Below are positions 25,903 to 34,409 of a DNA stretch of 64,000 nucleotides, in pieces. Every line of letters begins with the position of its first letter. The first letter of the stretch is position 1. The translations under genes were made by a program, and so were the position numbers. The DNA lies in assembly GCF_024138675.1 (NCBI RefSeq), contig NZ_CP090959.1, positions 3,832,001 through 3,896,000 on the forward strand, read 5' to 3'. The stretch comes from Simiduia sp. 21SJ11W-1. Lineage in GTDB: Bacteria; Pseudomonadota; Gammaproteobacteria; Pseudomonadales; Cellvibrionaceae. Under the pieces are notes generated by a model. The model was not told the origin of the DNA and made no database searches. It saw nothing but the letters and a program-made list of their open reading frames with translations.

Positions 25903-26586
25903 CTAGTTAATACCCGCCAAGCGGCTTTCTGCTAGCAGTGAAAAGTTTTCAAGGCTGAAATTTTTCGCCAAAATGTCTTGCCCTTTACGCACAATAAATG
26001 TGACATCTGTTGCATCAACTGACACAGTGGAATCCAGAATAGAATCTATGCCGCTATCTACCTCAAGGTAACGCTTGCCATCAGGGCTTAACAGCACAAG
26101 GGTGATGGCATCTGATGCAGAAAGCTCGCCGTCGCCATTACTGTCTTCATTTATTAGCGATAGATAAACGGCAATTACGGGCTCACGGCTGTTGTATGAG
26201 TCATCTGCTTTCAGTTCACAAAAGCAGTTAATCAGATTGGCATGGGTTTCAAATAACCAGCGCGAACTGAGGTCAACATTATTAATGAGTAGAATGTTGC
26301 GTATGCTACCGCTGCCATAACCGGATTTAAATCCACGCCCGCCTTGGGCTGTACGCAACTCCAGGTAAGACGAGCTATGGCCCGCTAAAGGTTTCACATT
26401 GCCAAGCTGGTATTCCACTTGCTCGCTTGCAGCTTCGGATTCTGCAACCGTCACAGTATTACCACTTCGCGAGCCGCCAGCTACAAACGACACTACCAGC
26501 GTAAATATCACAACACCTAAAGCTGCCAACAGTATCAGGACTGAATTAATGCGATTAACGGTGATGAAAAATTTGTTCTGTTCCAC
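25903..26586 (-). CDS. Hypothetical membrane-anchored protein with an EF-hand-like loop
   Basis: 227 aa from GTG at 26586, after AAGGAGGCAAA. One membrane helix (about 15-37) precedes an extracytoplasmic beta-rich domain. SNGDGELSASDA around residue 150 has the Asp spacing of an EF-hand calcium loop and is followed by TLVLLSPDGKRYLEVDSGID. I do not recognise the family. No functional link to its neighbours, pgi and the ZIP-like gene, is apparent. Confidence 0.62.
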   Translation of the reverse strand: MEQNKFFITVNRINSVLILLAALGVVIFTLVVSFVAGGSRSGNTVTVAESEAASEQVEYQLGNVKPLAGHSSSYLELRTAQGGRGFKSGYGSGSIRNILLINNVDLSSRWLFETHANLINCFCELKADDSYNSREPVIAVYLSLINEDSNGDGELSASDAITLVLLSPDGKRYLEVDSGIDSILDSTVSVDATDVTFIVRKGQDILAKNFSLENFSLLAESRLAGIN

Positions 26587-26639
26587 TTTGCCTCCTTGGC
26601 ACTTATTGAGCGTTCGATAAAATTTTGATCACATTACAC

Positions 26640-27356
26640 CTACTGAACCAACATATGCCCCACCACTCCCAAGGTGAAGCCGAGCACGGCGCCCATGGGT
26701 GGCGCGCGGTGATTTTCGAGCTTGGCCTTAGGCGCTATGTCGCCAAACACGGAATATAAAATGCCGCCTGCTGCAAACAACATGATGCAGGCCAACAGTG
26801 TTTGGAAATCAGACAGCCAGAAATACCCCACCAATGCAGCCAACGGCCCCAATAGCGCCATGGCCGTAAACGCCAGAATGATTTTTGTGGCCGTGGTGTT
26901 TGTGGATGCACGCAATTCGCGGTAGGCATTAAAACCTTCAGGCGTATTTTGCAGCGCCATAAGCAGTACCAATAGCCATGCCGCACCGCCGCCGCCAAGT
27001 GCAAGCATGGCACCCAAGGCGATAGATTCGGGAATAAAATCCGAAAGCATCGCCACCAGCTGGCTGGCGGAGGTTTTGCGGGCGGCCATCCAGCGATCCA
27101 GCGCCATAAAGGCCGCGCCACCCACAAGCAAGCACAGGCTTGCAAGGCCAGGAGGCACCTTTTCAATGCCATCTGGCACCAGTATCAGCGCCACCGCGCT
27201 TAACAATGCACCGCCGCCAAAGGCGATAACGGTGTGGCGAAATTCCTGCTCAAGCCAGTTTGGGCGAATATTTTCAAACCGTGCAATGAGCGCACCCACA
27301 GGCATGGCCAAACCGGCAATCAAGCCCATGACAATCAGGTTAAGGTAAGTTGGCAT
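26640..27356 (-). CDS. ZIP-family-like membrane transporter
   Basis: 238 aa with about eight hydrophobic helices. The ZIP motifs appear as SDFIPESIALGAM and LQNTPEGFNAYREL, holding the Pro-Glu pairs of helices 4 and 5. In characterised ZIPs helix 4 reads HNxPEG; here His and Asn are replaced, while the Glu residues stay. The protein could be a metal transporter with altered specificity or a non-transporting relative. It diverges from the DTW gene at 27481. Confidence 0.75.
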   Translation of the reverse strand: MPTYLNLIVMGLIAGLAMPVGALIARFENIRPNWLEQEFRHTVIAFGGGALLSAVALILVPDGIEKVPPGLASLCLLVGGAAFMALDRWMAARKTSASQLVAMLSDFIPESIALGAMLALGGGGAAWLLVLLMALQNTPEGFNAYRELRASTNTTATKIILAFTAMALLGPLAALVGYFWLSDFQTLLACIMLFAAGGILYSVFGDIAPKAKLENHRAPPMGAVLGFTLGVVGHMLVQ

Positions 27357-27480
27357 TGCGCCCTCACTGGTTGTTAACTCGCGATTGAAAAACGGTAAGC
27401 CAAACCCTAACAGAATGTGTTGTACAATCGCACCAGCACATTTCCTTTAGCCGTACTTTTAATTGTACGAGTAGTAGTTT

Positions 27481-28233
27481 ATGCCCGAAAAAAATCCACC
27501 CCTGCCACTTGAGGGCATTGCGGCCAGCACCGGCACAATCGAGCCGGATTCAATCGGGTATACGGCCTACCACCGTTTGCGCGCACAGGTGTTACAAAGC
27601 TCAACCCGCAGCTACCAGGCCCGCGGCATTCTGGCGGTGCGCTGCACGCGCTGCCAACTGAAAACGAACTACTGCGTGTGCGCGCATTTGCGCCCTATAG
27701 CAAGTCCTGTGGAGTTTGTGTTGATCATGCACCGCGATGAGCTGTTTAAACCCACTAACACGGGCAGGCTGATTGCCGATTGCTTTCCTGGCCAAACCCA
27801 CGCCTTTTGTTGGGACAGGCTGCACCCGCACCCTGCCCTGCTTGCGCTGCTGGCAGACCCCGCGCGTGAATGCTTGGTGATTTTCCCGGGCGATGAAGGC
27901 GGCCCGCGGCCGGTACTCACCCAACCGCAAAGCACAAGCAGGTTGCTCACCCTGCTTGTGCTGGATGGCACCTGGAAGCAGGGCCGGCGCATGTACAACC
28001 TGAGCCCCTGGTTGCAACAGGTGCCGGCACTGAAATTGAACCCGGCCGCGCGGGGTGAATATGCAACCCGGGTGGCCGCGCACGATGAATACTTATCTAC
28101 AGCGGAGTCGGCGGCTTTGGCCTTATCGCTTGCCGGTGAAATACCATTGGGCCAGCATTTGTTTGATTACTTTGCGGTGTTTAACAAACACTACGCCGCC
28201 ATGCGGCGCAACCTTGTGCCGCCTGCAATGTAA
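27481..28233 (+). CDS. DTW-domain protein (tRNA-uridine aminocarboxypropyltransferase type), copy 1
   Basis: 250 aa. A cysteine cluster CTRCQLKTNYCVCAHL, then FVLIMHRDELFKPTNTGRLIAD, and LVLDGTWKQGRRMYNLSPWLQ with the DxTW motif define the family. Characterised members (TapT/YfiP) add the 3-amino-3-carboxypropyl group of SAM to tRNA uridine. An N-terminal extension of about 45 residues precedes the domain. A second DTW gene lies at 39604-40191. ATG 27481 lacks a strong ribosome site. Confidence 0.88.
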   Translation: MPEKNPPLPLEGIAASTGTIEPDSIGYTAYHRLRAQVLQSSTRSYQARGILAVRCTRCQLKTNYCVCAHLRPIASPVEFVLIMHRDELFKPTNTGRLIADCFPGQTHAFCWDRLHPHPALLALLADPARECLVIFPGDEGGPRPVLTQPQSTSRLLTLLVLDGTWKQGRRMYNLSPWLQQVPALKLNPAARGEYATRVAAHDEYLSTAESAALALSLAGEIPLGQHLFDYFAVFNKHYAAMRRNLVPPAM

Positions 28234-28252
28234 TTGGTGTTATGCCCGCCAA

Positions 28253-28672
28253 TCAGGAGTATTGGTGGCAACGCAATTCAACGGTGTTGCCATCCGGGTC
28301 TTGCAGGTACAGCGAGCGGCCAAAGCCCTGGGCGCCGTAGCGTTCTTCAAAGCCCTCAACAGGCTGACCTTGCGCCTTTAGAAACGCCAGAATATCTGCT
28401 TCTGTTTCCGGCTCTATTTGCAGGCACAGGTGATCCAGGTTATTGCCTTGTGGCCCGGGTGCCGGGCCGCCTTGTTTACCTAATTCGCCATCAACGGTAA
28501 TGAGGTCTATGAGGCCGGTACCGGCACGCAGCTGGTACAAACCAAGTTCTGTGTTTTCACGCTCAAGCCGGCACCCCAGTACATCCATGTAAAACTGCAA
28601 CATGGCTTCCAGGTTGGCCGTGCGCAATACCAGGTGATCTATGGCCACCACCTGCAGTTGATTAATTCCCAT
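28253..28672 (-). CDS. VOC family protein
   Basis: 139 aa from ATG at 28672, chosen over 28693 because AAGGAGGAACCC precedes it. Pattern: VVAIDHLVLRTANLEAMLQFYMDVLGCRLERE at the start, HLCLQIEP in the middle and GRSLYLQDPDGNTVELR at the end, a normal VOC metalloenzyme layout. Substrate unknown. It is the last gene of a minus-strand run that includes a cupin, a glyoxalase I-like gene, DUF1415 and DUF2058. Confidence 0.88.
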   Translation of the reverse strand: MGINQLQVVAIDHLVLRTANLEAMLQFYMDVLGCRLERENTELGLYQLRAGTGLIDLITVDGELGKQGGPAPGPQGNNLDHLCLQIEPETEADILAFLKAQGQPVEGFEERYGAQGFGRSLYLQDPDGNTVELRCHQYS

Positions 28673-28754
28673 GGGTTCCTCCTTGATTTGCAAATTCTAA
28701 AAAATAAAAATCGCTCAGCGCATCGCAAGACTTTTATGCATGCTCAATGAGGCA

Positions 28755-29132
28755 TTAAATCCACACATCGTTTTCTGCCTGCAAGGCACCACCGGCGGCA
28801 CCGGTGTTTACCACACCGCGCGGCTCTATCAACATTACCTGGCACTCTTCAATAGCCACAGGCTTGTGCTCTACACCCTTGGGCACCACATAGAGTTCAC
28901 CGGCCGATAGCGCTACCCGACCTGCGCGCAGCTCGATCACCAGCTGCCCGGAAAGCACCAAAAATACTTCGTCGGTATCGGCATGGCTGTGCCAGACGAA
29001 CTCGCCTTTGAGTTTGACGAGTTTGAACTGGTAGTCGTTCATTTCTGCAATCACTTTGGGGGCCCAGTGATCGCCAAATAGCGCGAGCTTTTGCGCGAGA
29101 TTTACCACTTCAGTGGGGGCTGCCACTACCAC
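28755..29132 (-). CDS. Cupin-domain protein
   Basis: 125 aa, a single cupin barrel. The first motif reads [25 protein letters not shown] (H-x-H and Glu ligands present), the second [19 protein letters not shown] with its histidine. It probably binds a metal; no reaction is known for such small cupins. The GTG start at 29132 overlaps the end of the glyoxalase-like gene by a few bases, so the pair is translationally coupled. Confidence 0.88.
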   Translation of the reverse strand: MVVAAPTEVVNLAQKLALFGDHWAPKVIAEMNDYQFKLVKLKGEFVWHSHADTDEVFLVLSGQLVIELRAGRVALSAGELYVVPKGVEHKPVAIEECQVMLIEPRGVVNTGAAGGALQAENDVWI

Positions 29133-29566
29133 TCGCCCGTGTTGGCCATAGATGCCCAGGGTTCACGGGGCGCGAGTGGCTCGCCTTTTTGCAACAACTC
29201 AATGGAGATGCCATCGGGCGAGCGCACAAACGCCATGTAGCCATCGCGCGGTGGTCGGTTGATGGTCACTCCGGCACTTTGTAATTTTTCACACAGTGCG
29301 TATATATCATCTACCCGGTAGGCCAAGTGGCCGAAATTGCGCCCGCCAGTGTATTGCTCTTTGTCCCAATTGTAGGTGAGCTCTACCATGGGTGCCTGCT
29401 GTTCGCGGGCGCGCGCTTCATCCCCGGGTGCTGCCAGAAACACCAGCGTAAAGCGCCCTTTGTCATTATCTTTGCGGCTGATTTCAATCAGGCCTAATTT
29501 ATTGCAATAAAAATCAATGGATGCATCAAGATCTTCAACGCGAACCATGGTGTGCAGGTATTGCAT
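29126..29566 (-). CDS. Lactoylglutathione lyase (glyoxalase I)-like
   Basis: 146 aa, similar in length to GloA. It starts [20 protein letters not shown] and contains [37 protein letters not shown] and [15 protein letters not shown], with the His and Glu metal ligands in the expected places. GloA converts the methylglyoxal-glutathione adduct to S-lactoylglutathione. Paralogues with other substrates are common, so confidence in the exact reaction is moderate. AAGGAGCCGTC precedes the ATG at 29566. Confidence 0.85.
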   Translation of the reverse strand: MQYLHTMVRVEDLDASIDFYCNKLGLIEISRKDNDKGRFTLVFLAAPGDEARAREQQAPMVELTYNWDKEQYTGGRNFGHLAYRVDDIYALCEKLQSAGVTINRPPRDGYMAFVRSPDGISIELLQKGEPLAPREPWASMANTGEW

Positions 29567-29601
29567 GACGGCTCCTTAATTTTGTAGCAAGCCCGGGCCT
29601 G

Positions 29602-30165
29602 CTAGCGAAATAAATAGGGAAATAACTTTTTGCACTCTGCCTGTGTAAGCCCGCGCACTCTGGCAATGTTGTGCTCGGGAATGGCCTCGGGGTTTGGGTA
29701 GCTTTCCAACACCTGGGTCAGGCTTGCCTCGCGCAGTAAGTGCAATATTGGGTAAGGCGCGCGATTGGTGAGATTTTCTGCGTCATCGGGTGCTGTGCCT
29801 GCAAACTGGTAGTGCGGGTGAAAGGTGGCCAGCTGGTACACGCCTTCATACTCGTGCCGCTCTATCAGCCAATCTGCCAAATTTAAAAAATGATTGAAAT
29901 CCTCAAAGCTTTGCAGATGGCCAGGCACAATTAACAGTGTGGTTTCCAGTGCGTCTGCCGGCTGCTCATCAAGCAATTGGCATTCGTGCAACAGCTCGGC
30001 CATGAGCGTTTCATCATCGGTGGCGCTTGCTACCGCATAGCGTATGGCGCCTTTGCGGGCGGGCTTGCGCGCAAAGGGGCAGAGGTTCAAACCAATCACA
30101 ACATCGTGCAGCCACTGCTCGGTGGCGGAAATAATTGCGCTCGCGGCGCTTTCGCTGCCCGCCAT
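29602..30165 (-). CDS. DUF1415 family protein
   Basis: 187 aa from ATG 30165, which overlaps the upstream DUF2058 stop in a TAATG junction; a GTG two codons upstream is possible. Features: ATEQWLHDVVIGLNLCPFARKP at the N-terminus, LLIVPGHLQSFEDFNHFLNLADWLIE, and YQLATFHPHYQFAG, all characteristic of the DUF1415 family. Function unknown. Translational coupling to DUF2058 suggests both are expressed together. Confidence 0.87.
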   Translation of the reverse strand: MAGSESAASAIISATEQWLHDVVIGLNLCPFARKPARKGAIRYAVASATDDETLMAELLHECQLLDEQPADALETTLLIVPGHLQSFEDFNHFLNLADWLIERHEYEGVYQLATFHPHYQFAGTAPDDAENLTNRAPYPILHLLREASLTQVLESYPNPEAIPEHNIARVRGLTQAECKKLFPYLFR

Positions 30166-30701
30166 TACCACATTAAATCATCGGGAATCTGGTAGTCGGC
30201 GTAGGGGTCGTCTTCGTTGTCTGGCTCTGACTGTTTGGGCGCCACTACTACCATGTTCGGGTCGCGCTCCTGGATTTTATCAGCAATGACTTTAGGCACC
30301 ACTTCAAAACGATCTTCCAGGCCCACAATAACCAATCGCCCGGCAATCAGGTGCGCTTGTACCGCTGCAGATACATAGATCTTTTTGATTTTTTTCTCAA
30401 AGGTAAAATTATAGGCAATATCGCCATCGCCCTTACTTTGTTTGTTGGTATCTACCATTTGTTTAATTTGGGCGGCAATGGCTTTTTGTTGGGCCACGGC
30501 GTCGCGCTCGGCGTTTAAGGCGCGATCGCGGGCGGCCTTTTCGGCACGGGCCTGCTCTACCGCAAGTTTGGTTTCATCCACTTGGGGTTGGGCAGATTTT
30601 TTCGCCACCTTTTGTTGTTTGCGTTTGTCTTTGGTGGCTTGCTTGGCGGTTTTTTTGTCAACCAGGCCGGCTTTCAGCAGCTGATCTTGTAGTGAACTCA
30701 T
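30165..30701 (-). CDS. DUF2058 (YaiL-like) protein
   Basis: 178 aa. An N-terminal lysine/alanine-rich charged helix (SLQDQLLKAGLVDKKTAKQ onwards to about residue 100) precedes a compact domain with IAYNFTFEKKIKKIYV and LVIVGLEDRFEVVPKVIADKI. The family is a nucleolar-like or ribosome-associated type by composition, but its function is not established. Predicted coiled coil in the first half. Coupled to DUF1415. Confidence 0.87.
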   Translation of the reverse strand: MSSLQDQLLKAGLVDKKTAKQATKDKRKQQKVAKKSAQPQVDETKLAVEQARAEKAARDRALNAERDAVAQQKAIAAQIKQMVDTNKQSKGDGDIAYNFTFEKKIKKIYVSAAVQAHLIAGRLVIVGLEDRFEVVPKVIADKIQERDPNMVVVAPKQSEPDNEDDPYADYQIPDDLMW

Positions 30702-30746
30702 GAGATGTAATCTTCCAAATTATAAACAACCGGCCACTGGCAGGCG

Positions 30747-31133
30747 CTAAAGGGCAAGCCCCATTAGGGTTAAGCTTGATAACAGGCCCACGCCCCACAC
30801 CAGTGAACGGACTTTGTCCCAGTCGTACCAATAAAGTACCAGGTAGCCTATGCGCGCCACCACGAAGGTGACAGACAGCGCGTTAGTCCACAGGCCATCG
30901 GCGCCGGCCCAGAGGGCGGCCAACACACCGGCGGCAAACACCGGAAAGGCTTCAATGGTGTTTTGGTGTGCCGCCAGTGCACGGGCGCCAAATCCTTCAA
31001 GGCGGGCTTGCTGCGCACGCGGGTTGCGGTTGTCGTAGCGGCCGTCCAATCGGGCCATGGCCACCGCCACCGGCGCTTTTGAAATCACAATCATCAGGGC
31101 TGCAAGTAACAGGCAAAAAATTGGGATAGACAT
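30747..31133 (-). CDS. MAPEG family membrane protein
   Basis: 128 aa from ATG at 31133; the frame extends to 31214 but that part is unlike the family. About four hydrophobic helices, with LAAHQNTIEAFPVFAAGVLAALWAG and VVARIGYLVLYWYDWDKVRSLVWGVG matching the MAPEG pattern (ARxHxNxxE-like first motif and an RxxYxxxY region). Eukaryotic relatives handle eicosanoids and glutathione; the role of bacterial ones is unknown. Confidence 0.87.
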   Translation of the reverse strand: MSIPIFCLLLAALMIVISKAPVAVAMARLDGRYDNRNPRAQQARLEGFGARALAAHQNTIEAFPVFAAGVLAALWAGADGLWTNALSVTFVVARIGYLVLYWYDWDKVRSLVWGVGLLSSLTLMGLAL

Positions 31134-31225
31134 AATGGCTTCCAGTGGTGGCGTAAAGCGCAAGGATAGCAAGCCTGCGTCTGGGGGCAAAGCACGGCAT
31201 CTTGAGCAACACACTGTGTAATAGG

Positions 31226-31924
31226 CTAGGCCCTGTGATACGGCTCGTCTGCCAGCTGATTCAGATAGTTTGCCAGGCTCATGGTGGCATTGGTGGTGAA
31301 ATGACGTGCCTCAGTGCTGGCGCTCGCAATGCGATCCAGGCGGAAGTTGCGATAGGCCCCTCGCAGTTCGCACCAGGCCAGCAGCGTCCAGCCATGGCGC
31401 CACCCCACCAGCGCCAACGGGCAGACGCTGCGTTCACTCGCCCGGCCCTTGATGTCCTTATAGTTAATTTTTACCCAACGCTGCTGCTCGCAGGCTTTGC
31501 GCAACAGCAGATGGGTTGCGCTGTCTTCGGTTTCCTGGCCTTCAATGGGCACGCAATAGGGTAGCTGTTCGGCGCGATGTAAAAGTGATTGCGGCAAGAT
31601 GGCGCGGATTTTTTCATCCACCTTTTGCGCAGCCCTGGCCAATTCCGGATCGGTAAAAGCGCGCACCATTTCTGCGCCCAGCAACAGCGCCATCATTTCA
31701 TCGGCATCGAACATGAGCGGTGGCAGCTGGTAATCCTTGCGCAGGTAGTAGCCCACACCTGCTTCACCGAGAATGGGTACGCCCGAACATTGCAGTGCCT
31801 GGATATCCCGGTACAAGGTGCGCACCGAGATCTCCAGCATATCGGCCAGGCACTGTGCCGTGATTGCGCGACGACGGCCGCGCAACAAGGTCACAATCTG
31901 AAACAGCCGCTCGGCTTTACGCAC
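31226..31924 (-). CDS. YafY-type HTH-WYL transcriptional regulator
   Basis: 232 aa from GTG at 31924, adjacent to the stop of the dimeric-barrel gene upstream. The N-terminal winged helix reads KAERLFQIVTLLRGRRRAIT, then ADMLEISVRTLYRDIQALQ; the C-terminal WYL domain includes RWVKINYKDIKGRASERSVCPLALVGWRHGWTLLAWCELRGAYRNFRLDRI. The gene is in an operon with the barrel protein, and an inverted repeat upstream of that operon (32322-32349) is a candidate autoregulatory site. Confidence 0.92.
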   Translation of the reverse strand: MRKAERLFQIVTLLRGRRRAITAQCLADMLEISVRTLYRDIQALQCSGVPILGEAGVGYYLRKDYQLPPLMFDADEMMALLLGAEMVRAFTDPELARAAQKVDEKIRAILPQSLLHRAEQLPYCVPIEGQETEDSATHLLLRKACEQQRWVKINYKDIKGRASERSVCPLALVGWRHGWTLLAWCELRGAYRNFRLDRIASASTEARHFTTNATMSLANYLNQLADEPYHRA

Positions 31925-31926
31925 GC

Positions 31927-32259
31927 TTAGCTTCCACAGTCGCCCATGGCCATGTGCTGCACCTCACTGTGACTCAGTGATACTGTCTGGCCATCTATCA
32001 TTGCCATAAAGTCACCGTTACAATGGGTTGCCATAAATGCCTCTGATGCACGCTTGGCGTTGGCCAGGCAATCCCAATAGACAATATCACGCCACTGAAG
32101 CTGGTCGCCTCCTTGCTCTGTATCCAGTGACAAGCTGCGGTATCGGAAACCGGGCTGGGTTTGCACCCAGGTGTTGATAGGCTCATCGGCCGCCAGGAAA
32201 TCAGCGGCGCTAACGCCGGGGTTGGTTTTAAAAATGACAAGTTCAACTGCATCACTCAT
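31927..32259 (-). CDS. Dimeric alpha/beta-barrel (ABM-like) protein
   Basis: 110 aa. The pattern VELVIFKTNPGVSAADFLAADEPINTWVQTQPGFRYRSLS followed by a W-R-D-I-V-Y-W strand and a helix FMATHC matches small ferredoxin-like dimeric barrels of the antibiotic-biosynthesis-monooxygenase type. ATG at 32259 follows AAAGGAATCTACC. Activity unknown. It sits directly ahead of the WYL regulator and is probably that regulator's target or effector gene. Confidence 0.75.
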   Translation of the reverse strand: MSDAVELVIFKTNPGVSAADFLAADEPINTWVQTQPGFRYRSLSLDTEQGGDQLQWRDIVYWDCLANAKRASEAFMATHCNGDFMAMIDGQTVSLSHSEVQHMAMGDCGS

Positions 32260-32321
32260 GGTAGATTCCTTTGGGTAGTTAATTGGCCAGGTGCACGCTG
32301 GTGATGCTTAATCTACGCCTG

Positions 32322-32349
32322 CACTACTGACAGCATTGTGTCAGTAGTG
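32322..32349. promoter_or_regulatory. Perfect inverted repeat, probable WYL-regulator operator
   Basis: CACTACTGACA (32322-32332) and TGTCAGTAGTG (32339-32349) are perfect 11-bp arms around a 6-nt spacer, 63-90 bp upstream of the barrel-protein start. The adjacent operon encodes a YafY-type WYL regulator. No T tract accompanies it, so an operator is more likely than a terminator. Confidence 0.65.
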
Positions 32350-32423
32350 TTTACCCAACTTCGACCAAATACCCAAAAGCGCGACGCCCCGGGTGAATCA
32401 ACCGGGGGCTACTTTCGGTTGGC

Positions 32424-33200
32424 CTAGGCAGTATCTTCGTGTGCCAAGTGCCACTGCTTGCGCAACAAAAATATTCCCCAGGCAATGGCAACAGCCATAA
32501 TCAGTACACCCAGGCCAAAACTGGCCCTGGCGATACCCTGGGTGTACTCGAGCAATCCCCATTGGGTAAGCAGGTTGCCCCAATCGTGACTCTCTTCACC
32601 GGCGCCGCCTACCAACGGCAAGATGCGGTATTGGGCATCGGCAATGTAGGGGGCCAAATCAACAAAGCTCTGGCCGCACCACCACAGCCCCACACTGGCG
32701 GCGTGGTTATCCTGCTGTTTGAAACTGAACACGCACAACACAATGAGCGGCAACAACACCTGAAACAGGCTGCCGCCCAGAATCATCATCGTGCGCCCAA
32801 AGGGCATGAATAACACGTGGCCAAATTCGTGAAACGGCAGATTGATATTGTGCATAAAGGAGCCACCGATCACTTGCCAATCGATCCCGTTTAGCGCAAA
32901 CCACGCACCCCAAACGGCCAGCACTCCTGTAAGTAATGCGCGGCCCCAAATGCTATCGGCGCGCGAAGGTACAGCAACCCACATAAAGTGCGCTTGCAGC
33001 CGGTGCAAAAACGGCTGAGGTAAATCAGACTCCGATTCACGCCCGACATCGCGATGGCCAGGCGCTTGGTCGGCCGCCCCTTGGGCATCCATGCGGGCGC
33101 GCCATTTGTTAATGGCGATGCCACAGGCCGGGCAAATACTCGGGTGCACCTGCGCATCTTTCGCCTGGCGCCGGTAGCCGCACTTGGGGCAGAGGCTCAT
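32424..33200 (-). CDS. Zinc-ribbon membrane protein with HEFGH motif
   Basis: 258 aa. The N-terminus has two CxxC knuckles (CPKCGYRR and CPACGIAI) forming a zinc ribbon. A hydrophilic linker leads to five or six hydrophobic helices; the motif NLPFHEFGHVLF gives HExxH-type residues as in membrane metallopeptidases (M50-like), and WWCGQSFVDLAPYIADA may supply further polar ligands. ATG overlaps the rlmG stop (ATGA). Protease activity is possible but unproven. Confidence 0.65.
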   Translation of the reverse strand: MSLCPKCGYRRQAKDAQVHPSICPACGIAINKWRARMDAQGAADQAPGHRDVGRESESDLPQPFLHRLQAHFMWVAVPSRADSIWGRALLTGVLAVWGAWFALNGIDWQVIGGSFMHNINLPFHEFGHVLFMPFGRTMMILGGSLFQVLLPLIVLCVFSFKQQDNHAASVGLWWCGQSFVDLAPYIADAQYRILPLVGGAGEESHDWGNLLTQWGLLEYTQGIARASFGLGVLIMAVAIAWGIFLLRKQWHLAHEDTA

Positions 33201-34354
33201 CGCTTGACCACCTTGAAAACCACAAATTTTTTATTGGCCGCCACTTGCGTGAGGTTGCCAAACAATCTTTTCAGGTGCTGGTGGTAGCCAAGGTGGCGGT
33301 TGCCCACCACCCATAAAGCGCCGCCCGGCTTCAGTGCGCGTCTGGCATCGTGAAACATCTGATTGGCCACAAAACCACCCACCACATTGTGCTGGTGAAA
33401 CGGCGGGTTGCAGAAGATGGCGTCGTAAATTTCAGGCTCGGCACTTGCCATGCAGTCGTCGGCGATAAACCGGCATTGATCTACGCGGGTGGGGAAGGCC
33501 TCGCCCATGGTGGTGCGCGCCGATGCCAGCGCCATAAAAGATTCATCGTAAAAATCTATTTTCGCCATGGGCATCAGGCCTGCCAGCGCCACCCCCACCA
33601 GGCCATTGCCACAGCCTAAATCGGCTAGCCGCAATGCCTCTGTGGAACCGGGCAACTGGGCCAGAAAAAACCGGGTGCCGATATCCAGCGCATCGCGCGA
33701 AAACACGTTGGCATGGTTGGTAACCGTGACATTGTAATCTTCAAGCGTGAGCCTTTTGGGGTAAGGGTTGGTGGCAGGCGTTGTGGCCTCGGGCCCGGGT
33801 GTACAGAAAATCAGCCGCGCCTTTTTTTCAGCCAGAGAGGTGCGGGTGGGGCCTAGGTATTTTTGGATAAGTGCAAAGGCACCGGCGCTCATGTGCTTAA
33901 CCATACCCGCGGCAATAACGCGGGTTTTGGCCGAGCACAAGGGCCGGTAGCGCAGCAATTGATCTTCAAGCAGCGATAAACTTTTGGGCAACTTGATGGC
34001 CAGCACATCCAGCGGCTCGGTTGGTTGGCCAAGGCTTGTGTGCCATTGAATGTGGCTTTGGGGCTTTTCATTGGCGGCCAGATTTATTTTTGCAGCCTGG
34101 GTGCTTAGGTGTGAATCGCTGCAAAAATCGATTTGCCAATCTGCGGGCAGGCTACACACCAGTGCACCAAAGCCATCGTTGGCCAGCAATATGCGCGCGC
34201 CCTTGGGCTGCTCAAAACTTGCCAGGTTCGCAAGCAGCAGTTCATCGGCGGCATCCCATGCGCGCAGGTTTTGTTCGGTGCGCGATTGGGTGCGCGAGGC
34301 GCGGGTGAGCTGCAGCGCACCAAAGGGGCTGGAAAAGCAGTTATCATCAACCAT
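33197..34354 (-). CDS. rlmG: 23S rRNA (guanine-N2)-methyltransferase RlmG-like
   Basis: 385 aa, close to E. coli RlmG (about 378). A degenerate N-terminal methyltransferase domain is followed by the catalytic one: RLADLGCGNGLVGVAL (SAM site), YDAIFCNPPFHQH (NPPF motif) and MFHDARRALKPGGALWVVGNRHLGYHQHLKRLFGN. RlmG modifies G1835 of 23S rRNA; RsmC is the close relative. The C-terminus ending NKKFVVFKVVKR is more RlmG-like. The gene diverges from the esterase at 34410. Confidence 0.88.
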   Translation of the reverse strand: MVDDNCFSSPFGALQLTRASRTQSRTEQNLRAWDAADELLLANLASFEQPKGARILLANDGFGALVCSLPADWQIDFCSDSHLSTQAAKINLAANEKPQSHIQWHTSLGQPTEPLDVLAIKLPKSLSLLEDQLLRYRPLCSAKTRVIAAGMVKHMSAGAFALIQKYLGPTRTSLAEKKARLIFCTPGPEATTPATNPYPKRLTLEDYNVTVTNHANVFSRDALDIGTRFFLAQLPGSTEALRLADLGCGNGLVGVALAGLMPMAKIDFYDESFMALASARTTMGEAFPTRVDQCRFIADDCMASAEPEIYDAIFCNPPFHQHNVVGGFVANQMFHDARRALKPGGALWVVGNRHLGYHQHLKRLFGNLTQVAANKKFVVFKVVKR

Positions 34355-34409
34355 CTGAAACCTTGTTGGTACTGAGCCTTTAGTACTCCTTTATTCGCGG
34401 ACAGTATAA

